NCBI GenBank assembly: GCA_903934155.1
Contig: CAIZMS010000037.1
Span: 1-5,598 of the forward strand
Reading direction: 5' to 3'
Source of the DNA: an uncultured bacterium
Lineage (GTDB): Bacteria; Verrucomicrobiota; Kiritimatiellia; CAIKKV01; CAITUY01
Length of the DNA: 5,598 nucleotides
Shown: piece by piece, positions 1-4,684 of the stretch
Layout: every line of letters begins with the position of its first letter
Numbering within the stretch: position 1 is the stretch's first letter
Made by a program: the position numbers and the translations under genes
Notes under the pieces: generated by a model
The model's database searches: none
Seen by the model: the letters and a program-made list of their open reading frames with translations, nothing else
Told to the model about the DNA's origin: nothing

Positions 1-17
1 CTTCGTCGTGGCCGGGT

Positions 18-46
18 TTGACTTGGCGGCTGTCCAAGTGTATGTT
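18..46 (+). promoter_or_regulatory. Candidate sigma70-type promoter of the helicase gene
   Basis: A -35-like TTGACT (18-23, 5 of 6 to consensus) is separated by exactly 17 bases from a -10-like TATGTT (41-46, 4 of 6). Transcription would be expected to begin near 52-54, only a few bases before the ATG at 59, so the message would have almost no leader. This agrees with the absence of a Shine-Dalgarno sequence there. A 6-base dyad, ACTTGG (21-26) and CCAAGT (34-39), overlaps the -35 box and spacer and could be a repressor site, or could be chance. Supported by motif and spacing only. Confidence 0.5.
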
Positions 47-58
47 GATAAGCAATAT

Positions 59-1369
59 ATGCATACCCAAAAACATCATTCCATCCCTTCTGTTCCCGCC
101 CAGTCCGTTTTTTCGAGTTTGATCGCGCCCCTTCAGCGTGCGGTTGAGGAGGAGGGGTACACGACGCCGACCCCGATCCAGGATGCGGCCATGCCTCATG
201 TCTTGGCCGGGCGCGATCTGTTTGGTGTCGCCCAGACGGGGACGGGTAAGACGGCGGCGTTTACGCTCCCGCTGCTTCAGCATCTGGCGGCGCATCAGCT
301 CCGCCCTACCCGGGGCCGACCCCGGGCGCTGATTCTGGCGCCGACCCGCGAGTTGGCCGCCCAGATCGGTGACAGCATCCGCACCTACGGCCGCCATGTT
401 CAGGCGACCTATACCGTCATTTTCGGTGGCGTCGGCCAGAGCCCGCAGGTGGCGGCCATCAGCCGCGGCGTGGATATTGTCGTGGCCACGCCCGGCCGGC
501 TTCTCGATCTGATGCGGCAGGGGCACATCCATTTTGACCAGTTGGAAGTGTTTATCCTGGATGAAGCCGATCGGATGCTGGATATGGGATTCATTCGCGA
601 TATCCGAGCCATCCTGGCGGCGCTCCCGAAGAAACGGCAATCGTTGTTCTTTTCCGCCACCATGGCACCCGAGGTCGTTGAGCTTGCCCGCGCCATGGTG
701 AGGGATCCCGTGCATGTCACCATCAAGCCCGAACAGCCCACGGTGGAAAAGATTACCCAGAAGGTCATGTTTGTGGAACGGGCCGACAAGGATGCGCTGC
801 TCGCCAAGTTGTTGAAGGATCCCGCGATCAACCGGGTGATTGTGTTTGTGCAGATGAAGCATGCGGCCGACAAGGCGGCACGCAAACTGGCGTTGGCGGG
901 AATTCCCACCGTGGCCATTCATGGCAACAAGAGCCAGGGCGCGCGGACCCAGGCGTTGGCCGGATTCAAGAGCGGCACTATCCGGGTGCTGGTGGCCACC
1001 GATATTGCGGCCCGGGGCCTGGATGTGGACGACATTACGCATGTGATCAATTACGACCTGCCCCACGAGCCCGAGACCTATGTGCACCGGATCGGGCGAA
1101 CCGCCCGCGCGGGTGCTTCCGGGGATGCGGTATCCTTTTGCTGTGCCGAGGAGCGTGACTTTCTCCGGGATATTGAACGTCTGATCCGTAAGGCCGTTCC
1201 CGTGGATATCGGACACGATCTGCACTCCGAGACGGCGCGCCATGCGACCGGAGCGGCGGCACGTCCGCCGCCGCGTCACCATAACAAGGGTGGCCGAGGG
1301 GGTGGGCACGGGGGAGGACAGGGTCGACATCCCGCCAAAGGGGGCGGGGGACATCGCGGGCGGCGATAG
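59..1369 (+). CDS. rhlE: DEAD-box ATP-dependent RNA helicase, RhlE type
   Basis: ATP-dependent RNA helicase, a cytoplasmic remodeller of RNA duplexes and ribonucleoproteins; the family acts in ribosome assembly, RNA decay and cold adaptation. Counting from the ATG at 59 (436 residues), all core motifs are present in order: Q motif GYTTPTPIQ (33-41), motif I AQTGTGKT (58-65), Ia PTREL (95-99), Ib TPGR (144-147), II DEAD (168-171, continuing RMLDMGF), III SAT (199-201), V ATDIAARGLD (313-322) and VI HRIGRTAR (343-350). A basic Gly/His/Arg-rich tail of about 35 residues, probably an unstructured RNA-binding extension, ends the protein. The frame stays open upstream to a GTG at 8, but the ATG at 59 is preferred: the -10 box lies at 41-46, and the next in-frame Met falls after the Q motif. 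No Shine-Dalgarno is visible. Family assignment is secure; RhlE over other DEAD-box subfamilies is likely from motif II and overall length but unproven. Confidence 0.93.
   Translation: MHTQKHHSIPSVPAQSVFSSLIAPLQRAVEEEGYTTPTPIQDAAMPHVLAGRDLFGVAQTGTGKTAAFTLPLLQHLAAHQLRPTRGRPRALILAPTRELAAQIGDSIRTYGRHVQATYTVIFGGVGQSPQVAAISRGVDIVVATPGRLLDLMRQGHIHFDQLEVFILDEADRMLDMGFIRDIRAILAALPKKRQSLFFSATMAPEVVELARAMVRDPVHVTIKPEQPTVEKITQKVMFVERADKDALLAKLLKDPAINRVIVFVQMKHAADKAARKLALAGIPTVAIHGNKSQGARTQALAGFKSGTIRVLVATDIAARGLDVDDITHVINYDLPHEPETYVHRIGRTARAGASGDAVSFCCAEERDFLRDIERLIRKAVPVDIGHDLHSETARHATGAAARPPPRHHNKGGRGGGHGGGQGRHPAKGGGGHRGRR
1298..1323 (+). other. Putative G-quadruplex motif in the helicase tail
   Basis: Four G runs (1298-1302, 1304-1306, 1310-1314, 1321-1323) are separated by loops of 1, 3 and 6 bases, meeting the usual G3+N1-7 rule on the coding strand, so the motif would exist in the mRNA. 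More G runs follow at 1340-1344, 1346-1350 and 1358-1360. The composition is partly explained by Gly codons (GGN) of the C-terminal tail, so folding and any function are inference. Confidence 0.4.
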
Positions 1370-1397
1370 GCCTGCATCGATGCCTTGCAGGTTGCCT
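1368..1397 (+). terminator. Small inverted repeat after the helicase gene, possible weak terminator
   Basis: CCTGCA (1371-1376) and TGCAGG (1386-1391) form a perfect 6-base stem with a 9-base loop. AGG (1368-1370) could add pairs with CCT (1395-1397) across a 3-base bulge. It begins just at the helicase stop codon. There is no U tract beyond TTAA, so intrinsic termination would be weak, and read-through into asnS is possible. Confidence 0.25.
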
Positions 1398-1415
1398 TAA
1401 CCGTGTTCGACGAAC

Positions 1416-1422
1416 AAGGAGG
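1416..1422 (+). promoter_or_regulatory. Shine-Dalgarno sequence that fixes the asnS GTG start
   Basis: AAGGAGG lies 5 bases before the GTG at 1428. It is the only strong anti-16S match in front of any gene in this window and is the main reason for accepting GTG as the asnS start. Confidence 0.85.
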
Positions 1423-1427
1423 CGGGT

Positions 1428-2936
1428 GTGGGTGAGGAAAGTCCAGTGGTCGCGATTCGCGACTTGAAGACGGTGGCGGGGAAAGTGGTCCGGTTGCAGG
1501 GCTGGTTGCAGGGCAAGCGAAGCAACGGGAAAGTGATCTTCCTGCTGGTTCGGGATGGCACAGGGCTTTGCCAGTGCGTCGTCGAGGCCGCCTCCGTCGA
1601 TGCCTTTTCCAAGGCTTCGGAACTGACCCAGGAATCGTCGCTGATTGTGACGGGAAGCGTCCGGCTCGACGAGCGGGCACCCGGCGCAGCGGAATTGGCG
1701 GTTTCGGAGCTTGCCGTCCTTCAGGTGGCCAAGGACTACCCTATCAGCCGCAAGGCGCATGGTGTCGATTTTCTGATGGATCACCGGCATCTGTGGCTGC
1801 GCTCTCAGCGCCCCGTGGCCCTGTTTCGGGTTCGCCACACTGTCATTCGCGCGATCCGGAATTTTTTCGACGAGAACGGCTTCACCCTGATGGATATGCC
1901 GATCCTTGTGCCCGGCGCGGGAGAAGACCGGCAGTCGCTTTTCCCGGTGGACTATTTCGGCGAAAAACTATTTCTGACCCAGACCGGCCAGTTGTATCTG
2001 GAAAGCGCCTGCATGGCGATGGGCAAGGTGTATTGCTTTGGGCCAACCTTTCGCGCCGAGAAATCCAAGACGCGTCGTCATCTCACCGAGTTTTGGATGG
2101 TGGAGCCGGAAGTGGCTTTTGCCGATGTGGACGAGGTGATGAGGCTGGCGGAGGATATGATCTGCGCCATTGTCGCGGAGGTGCTTTCCAAAAACCGGGC
2201 CGATCTGGAATTTCTGGGTCGCGATGTGGCCGCATTGGAGACAATCATGAAGCCCTTTCCCCGCATGACCTATACGGAAGCGGGTGAATTGTTGCGGGGC
2301 GAGCCGATCCGGCGGAAGCTGGAGCAGGAGCTGGAGCAGGACAAAGCCCGCCTCCAGGTTCTCATCACGGAACTGGATGCGGCGGAGGCGGTCTTGAAGA
2401 CCGCGAAAAAGGGGTGGCAGCAGGAGAAGCAGGAGGAACGTATCCGGGAGCTTCGGGAAGCCGTGGGCGAATTGGATCAGGAGTTGAAGGTGCGGCCGGA
2501 TCATATCCAGCTCGCGCAGTCGTTCAAGTGGGGGGAGGATCTGGGGGGAAGCGACGAAACCCTCGTTTCGCGCCAGTTCGAGCAACCGGTATTTGTCACC
2601 GACTATCCCCGTGAGGCGAAGGCGTTCTACATGAAGGTGTCGCCGACCGATCCCCGCGTCGTCAAGAATTTTGACCTGCTCGCGCCCGAGGGGTACGGCG
2701 AGATTATTGGCGGAAGCCAGCGTGAGGAGGATCCGGAGGTGATTGCCGAGAGCATGACCGCCAAGGGACTGCGTCCGGAGGATTATGCCTGGTATCTCGA
2801 TTTGCGCCGTTACGGCAGTGTGCCGCACGGGGGTTTCGGACTCGGCGTGGAGCGGACCGTCGCCTGGCTGTGCGGAATCAAACATGTCCGCGAAACCATT
2901 CCCTTCCCACGAACCATGGGCCGGGTGTATCCGTAG
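1428..2936 (+). CDS. asnS: Asparaginyl-tRNA synthetase with a coiled-coil insertion
   Basis: Class IIb aminoacyl-tRNA synthetase charging tRNA-Asn with asparagine, using ATP, in the cytoplasm. The 502 residues start with an OB-fold anticodon-binding domain (about 18-100; GWLQGKRSNGK at 25-35). The class II catalytic core follows: TQTGQLYLE (184-192), motif 2 region FRAEKSKTRRHLTEFWMVEP (208-227), PEGYGEIIGGSQREE (420-434), YGSVPHGGFGLGVERTVAW (462-480, motif 3), and a C-terminus IPFPRTMGRVYP like that of Bacillus-type AsnRS. AspRS is the only serious alternative, and the IPFPRT ending and motif 2 context favour AsnRS. The usual length is about 430-470 residues. The excess is a charged, predicted helical insertion at about 291-356, between motifs 2 and 3. 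The GTG start is set by AAGGAGG 5 bases upstream. The gene follows the helicase by 58 bases and may be partly co-transcribed with it. A structured repeat element begins 12 bases after the stop. Confidence 0.93.
   Translation: MGEESPVVAIRDLKTVAGKVVRLQGWLQGKRSNGKVIFLLVRDGTGLCQCVVEAASVDAFSKASELTQESSLIVTGSVRLDERAPGAAELAVSELAVLQVAKDYPISRKAHGVDFLMDHRHLWLRSQRPVALFRVRHTVIRAIRNFFDENGFTLMDMPILVPGAGEDRQSLFPVDYFGEKLFLTQTGQLYLESACMAMGKVYCFGPTFRAEKSKTRRHLTEFWMVEPEVAFADVDEVMRLAEDMICAIVAEVLSKNRADLEFLGRDVAALETIMKPFPRMTYTEAGELLRGEPIRRKLEQELEQDKARLQVLITELDAAEAVLKTAKKGWQQEKQEERIRELREAVGELDQELKVRPDHIQLAQSFKWGEDLGGSDETLVSRQFEQPVFVTDYPREAKAFYMKVSPTDPRVVKNFDLLAPEGYGEIIGGSQREEDPEVIAESMTAKGLRPEDYAWYLDLRRYGSVPHGGFGLGVERTVAWLCGIKHVRETIPFPRTMGRVYP
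2298..2495 (+). other. Segment of asnS encoding a two-helix coiled-coil insertion
   Basis: AsnRS residues about 291-356 are rich in Glu, Lys, Gln, Arg and Leu and have no counterpart in the E. coli or Bacillus enzymes as I recall them. There, the TYTEA...LL helix passes directly to the WGEDL segment, found here at 368-372. Hydrophobic heptad spacing is visible at L302, L309, L312, L316, A319 and L323, and again at I339, L342, V346, L349 and L353. Gly-Trp at 329-330 forms a likely turn, so a helical hairpin is inferred. All flanking catalytic motifs are intact, so the enzyme should be active. Confidence 0.7.
2319..2342 (+). repeat. 12-base tandem repeat inside the asnS insertion
   Basis: CTGGAGCAGGAG (2319-2330) is followed at once by CTGGAGCAGGAC (2331-2342), identical at 11 of 12 positions and in frame, encoding LEQE then LEQD. 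It may be a local slippage duplication that lengthened the coiled coil, or simply convergent codon use for a repetitive peptide. Confidence 0.6.
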
Positions 2937-2948
2937 GAAAGAGAATCT

Positions 2949-2973
2949 TTACCACGGAGATACGGAGAAGAAA
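2949..2973 (+). repeat. Left terminal inverted repeat of the intergenic element
   Basis: Twenty-five bases complementary to 3168-3192, with one non-Watson-Crick position (T2961 opposite G3180, which would be a G-U pair in RNA). It contains an 8-base tandem, ACGGAGAT (2954-2961) and ACGGAGAA (2962-2969). Similarity to the right arm continues past position 2973 through AATGTGGCG (2978-2986), matching AATGTTGCG read on the other strand. Confidence 0.85.
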
Positions 2974-2980
2974 GTTAATG

Positions 2981-3027
2981 TGGCGTTTATTTCGACCACG
3001 GGAATACCGTGTTCAAAATAAACGCCA
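2981..3027. repeat. Hairpin A of the intergenic element
   Basis: A 12-base perfect stem pairs 2981-2992 with 3016-3027. Past one mismatch come two more pairs, a second mismatch, and a 5-base stem CACGG (2997-3001) with CCGTG (3007-3011), closed by a 5-base loop, GAATA. Compensated pairing of this length is far beyond chance. Confidence 0.85.
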
Positions 3028-3066
3028 CCGCCCTTCTTGAAGGAAGAACAGAGGAGGAGTGGTTTT

Positions 3067-3080
3067 ATGGTTCGAACCAT
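3067..3080. repeat. Perfect 14-base palindrome at the centre of the element
   Basis: ATGGTTCGAACCAT equals its own reverse complement. It lies between a purine-rich tract (3039-3059) and a pyrimidine-rich tract (3081-3093), which can pair imperfectly (3042-3055 with 3080-3093) to make a central arm. It could also serve as a dimeric protein-binding site. Confidence 0.75.
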
Positions 3081-3112
3081 CTTTTCTTTCTCCGGGAATT
3101 ACCGCCAAAAGG

Positions 3113-3160
3113 GTTGCGGGAATTTCAGATGCGGTACTCCGCAGCTTAAATACCCGCAAC
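3113..3160. repeat. Hairpin B of the intergenic element
   Basis: The 22-base arms (3113-3134 and 3139-3160) pair with only three mismatches around a TACT loop. The base is GTTGCGGG with CCCGCAAC, and the top is GCGG with CCGC. It resembles hairpin A in length, in stem-base sequence (TKGCG), in the ATTTC block and in the CGG before the loop, suggesting both derive from one ancestor. Confidence 0.85.
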
Positions 3161-3167
3161 ATTGTAT

Positions 3168-3192
3168 TTTCTTCTCCGTGTCTCCGTGGTAA
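3168..3192 (-). repeat. Right terminal inverted repeat of the intergenic element
   Basis: Mirror of the left arm (2949-2973). On the minus strand it reads the same ACGGAGA-ACGGAG motif. It ends only 17 bases before the thiL ATG, so it forms much of the thiL upstream region. Confidence 0.85.
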
Positions 3193-3195
3193 TTC

Positions 3196-3201
3196 TTTAA
3201 T
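3196..3201 (+). promoter_or_regulatory. Candidate -10 box for thiL
   Basis: TTTAAT matches the -10 consensus at 5 of 6 positions and sits 8 bases before the thiL ATG, which would give a nearly leaderless message. No good -35 box is present at 16-18 bases upstream, where the right repeat arm lies, so support is weak. Confidence 0.25.
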
Positions 3202-3209
3202 CGAATTAC

Positions 3210-4145
3210 ATGAATGCAGGTACCATTGGTGAAGATGCGCTCATCCGGCGGTTGGCGAAACTGCTGCCGGGACGGGCGGATGTGGTGGCGGGGATTGGCG
3301 ACGACTGTGCCGTGGTACGGACGGGACGTCGTGATGCCTTCGATTTGCTCCTGAAAAGCGACCCGGTGATTGAAGGGGTTCATTTTACTCAAACGGCACC
3401 TGCGGAAGCGATTGGACACAAGGCTCTGGGTCGCGTGCTCAGCGACATCGCGGCGATGGGGGGCGAGCCGCTGTGGGGGCTGATCGATCTCGTGGCACCC
3501 GCCTCCGTGCCGGTGAAGCGACTCGAAGGGATTTATCGCGGCCTGGCGACACTGGCCAGACGTCAGGGAGTGGCGATTGTGGGCGGAGACACCTCACGGG
3601 GCAAGACCCTCGAGATTCATGTCTTTGCTGTCGGTCGGATTCCGCGCGGCCGCGCGGTGCTGCGATCCGGGGGCAAGCCGGGTGATGTTCTGTATGTGAC
3701 CGGTTCCCTAGGCGGAAGCGGGCAGGAGCGTCATCTGCGATTCGAGCCGAGACTCGCCGAGGGGCAATGGCTGGCCGCCGGGAAATGGGCCACCGCCATG
3801 ATGGATGTCAGCGACGGATTAGCCACCGACTTGCGCCGGTTGACTGCGGCATGTGGAACGGGTGCCGTGATTGAGGCGGCGCGGATCCCGATTTCTACGG
3901 TTGCGAAACGGTTAAAGGATCGTCGCACTCCCCTCGAGCACGCGCTTTCTGATGGCGAGGATTTTGAACTGCTCTTCACTGTTTCGCTCCGAAAAGCCGC
4001 TGCTTTTGAAACCGCCTGGCGCCGGCAGTTTCGTCTTGCCTGTAACCGGATCGGCGAACTGACTGAAAAATCAGGAAGGCTTGAGCTTGAAACCCGGGGA
4101 ATCCGTAGGGTATTAAAAGTGCGCGGGTATGAACACTTTACATGA
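3210..4145 (+). CDS. thiL: Thiamine-monophosphate kinase
   Basis: Phosphorylates thiamine monophosphate to thiamine diphosphate with ATP, the last step of cofactor synthesis; a PurM-like (AIR synthase-related) fold that works as a cytoplasmic dimer. The 311 residues show GIGDDCAVV (28-36, metal/ATP binding), SDPVIEGVHF (50-59), ALGRVLSDIAAMGGEP (72-87), GGDTSRG (125-131), GGKPGDVLYVTGSLGGS (154-170), MMDVSDGLATDL (197-208) and LSDGEDFELLF (246-256). The stretch between the TGSLG motif and FEPRL (178-182) is about 10-15 residues shorter than in E. coli ThiL (325 residues), with HLRFEPR in its place. I recall this form from other phyla, so it need not mean loss of function. The ATG at 3210 is the only sensible start, and GEDALIRRL right after it matches the family N-terminus, yet no Shine-Dalgarno precedes it. 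It overlaps tsaE by 17 bases. Confidence 0.95.
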   Translation: MNAGTIGEDALIRRLAKLLPGRADVVAGIGDDCAVVRTGRRDAFDLLLKSDPVIEGVHFTQTAPAEAIGHKALGRVLSDIAAMGGEPLWGLIDLVAPASVPVKRLEGIYRGLATLARRQGVAIVGGDTSRGKTLEIHVFAVGRIPRGRAVLRSGGKPGDVLYVTGSLGGSGQERHLRFEPRLAEGQWLAAGKWATAMMDVSDGLATDLRRLTAACGTGAVIEAARIPISTVAKRLKDRRTPLEHALSDGEDFELLFTVSLRKAAAFETAWRRQFRLACNRIGELTEKSGRLELETRGIRRVLKVRGYEHFT

Positions 4146-4578
4146 ACTGACAATTGAATCCCACAGCGTAGGCGACACCCACAAGCTGGCGCGGCATCTT
4201 CTGAAGCAGGTGCCGGGTCCGATGGTGCTGGCCCTGCACGGTGACCTTGGAAGCGGAAAAACCTGTTTTGTGCAGGGGTTGGCGGCGGCGCTGGGAATCG
4301 ACCGCCCGGTGACCAGTCCCACCTTCACGCTGGTTCACGAATATCAAGGGACGCGTCCTTTGGTGCATGTGGATCTCTATCGCTTGCGCGATTCTCTGGA
4401 TGCGCTGATGTTGGGAATGGAGGAGTATTTTGACTCCAACGGTATTACAGCCGTGGAGTGGGCCGACCGGGCGGAAGACCTCTTCCCGGCCGGGGCCATT
4501 CATCTTTTCTTCGAGACCCTTCCCGGCGCCCATTCCCGCCGCATCATTGTCCGATCCCCAATGCCCTTGAAGGGGTGA
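4129..4578 (+). CDS. tsaE: tRNA t6A37 biosynthesis ATPase TsaE
   Basis: P-loop ATPase of the TsaB-TsaD-TsaE complex that makes N6-threonylcarbamoyladenosine at position 37 of ANN-decoding tRNAs; TsaE powers turnover of the transferase. The 149 residues are the usual family length. Visible motifs are the Walker A GDLGSGKT (38-45), SPTFTLV (63-69), HVDLYRL (80-86, with the family's Asp-Leu-Tyr-Arg) and EWADR (110-114). The ATG at 4129 lies within the end of thiL in another frame (17-base overlap). No clear ribosome binding site is seen, so translational coupling to thiL is likely. No tsaB or tsaD is present in the window. The tRNAs it modifies include tRNA-Asn, the substrate of the nearby AsnRS. 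Confidence 0.95.
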   Translation: MNTLHELTIESHSVGDTHKLARHLLKQVPGPMVLALHGDLGSGKTCFVQGLAAALGIDRPVTSPTFTLVHEYQGTRPLVHVDLYRLRDSLDALMLGMEEYFDSNGITAVEWADRAEDLFPAGAIHLFFETLPGAHSRRIIVRSPMPLKG

Positions 4579-4618
4579 AGTCTTTCTTTCGACTTGTGGG
4601 TATTTCGGGAGTCCGTCA

Positions 4619-4647
4619 TTGCATCGGGGCGGGGGCTTCGCTAGCAT
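4619..4647 (+). promoter_or_regulatory. Candidate serS promoter
   Basis: TTGCAT (4619-4624) and TAGCAT (4642-4647) are 17 bases apart. They match the -35 and -10 consensus at 3 and 4 of 6 positions. Transcription from near 4654 would give a leader of about 30 bases, too short for a T-box or other riboswitch. The evidence is moderate and rests on spacing and on the position between tsaE and serS. Confidence 0.4.
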
Positions 4648-4674
4648 GAACCCACATTTTGTGAATCAACCCGT

Positions 4675-4681
4675 GGGGTGA
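4675..4681 (+). promoter_or_regulatory. Ribosome binding site of serS
   Basis: GGGGTGA ends 3 bases before the ATG at 4685, a reasonable though not perfect Shine-Dalgarno. GTGGG (4673-4677) could pair with CCCAC (4651-4655) over a 17-base loop and partly mask it, but the stem is only 5 bases. Confidence 0.55.
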
Positions 4682-4684
4682 ATT

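Larger units (their letters stand above)
2949..3192. repeat. Nested-palindrome intergenic element (MITE-like or structured RNA)
   Basis: This 244-base unit fills most of the 273-base gap between asnS and thiL and has no convincing coding capacity. Its ends are 25-base inverted repeats. Just inside each end lies a hairpin of about 47 bases (2981-3027 and 3113-3160), and the left hairpin with its flanks aligns with the reverse complement of the right one. The centre (3031-3113) can pair weakly and holds a perfect 14-base palindrome. The element could therefore fold as one long imperfect hairpin or as a multi-arm cloverleaf. It looks AT-richer than the neighbouring genes. No transposase is present, so any mobility would need an enzyme supplied elsewhere. 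Structure is seen directly; mobility or RNA function is inference. Confidence 0.8.

Noticed and set aside
8..58. Upstream GTG start at 8 adding 17 residues to the helicase
   Set aside because: The added peptide lies over the candidate promoter (-10 at 41-46), has no ribosome binding site visible in the window, and is not part of the family core.
1047..1838. Long antisense frame across the helicase tail and asnS start
   Set aside because: It spans two clear plus-strand genes and their gap, is rich in Arg and Pro as expected of antisense GC-rich DNA, and has no motif.
1968..2885. Long antisense frame opposite asnS (305 codons)
   Set aside because: A shadow of a well-conserved gene in GC-rich DNA. 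The residues show no family motif, and asnS is certain on the plus strand.
2785..3021. Open plus-strand frame of 78 codons running from asnS into the intergenic element
   Set aside because: Its first part is asnS read in another frame, and its end (YHGDTEKK) is the terminal repeat translated. The same peptide appears from the other arm on the minus strand, which shows it is a repeat artefact.
2937..3209. CRISPR array or tRNA gene in the asnS-thiL gap
   Set aside because: The repeats are inverted rather than regularly spaced direct repeats, and no tRNA-like cloverleaf with T-loop sequence or CCA end was found.
3099..3419. Open minus-strand frame of 106 codons covering the right half of the element and the start of thiL
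   Set aside because: It overlaps thiL antisense and contains the translated repeat arm (YHGDTEKK). It has no recognisable domain or ribosome binding site.
4556..4590. CCC...GGG pairing at the tsaE stop followed by a T-rich tract, as an intrinsic terminator
   Set aside because: CCCTT and AAGGG leave a one-base loop, and the wider CCCC/GGGG pairing is only 4 bases. The T tract is broken by C bases. Too weak to call.
4579..4684. T-box or riboswitch leader in front of serS
   Set aside because: The whole gap is 106 bases, with a leader of about 30 if the promoter is right. No T-box sequence or specifier stem is visible.
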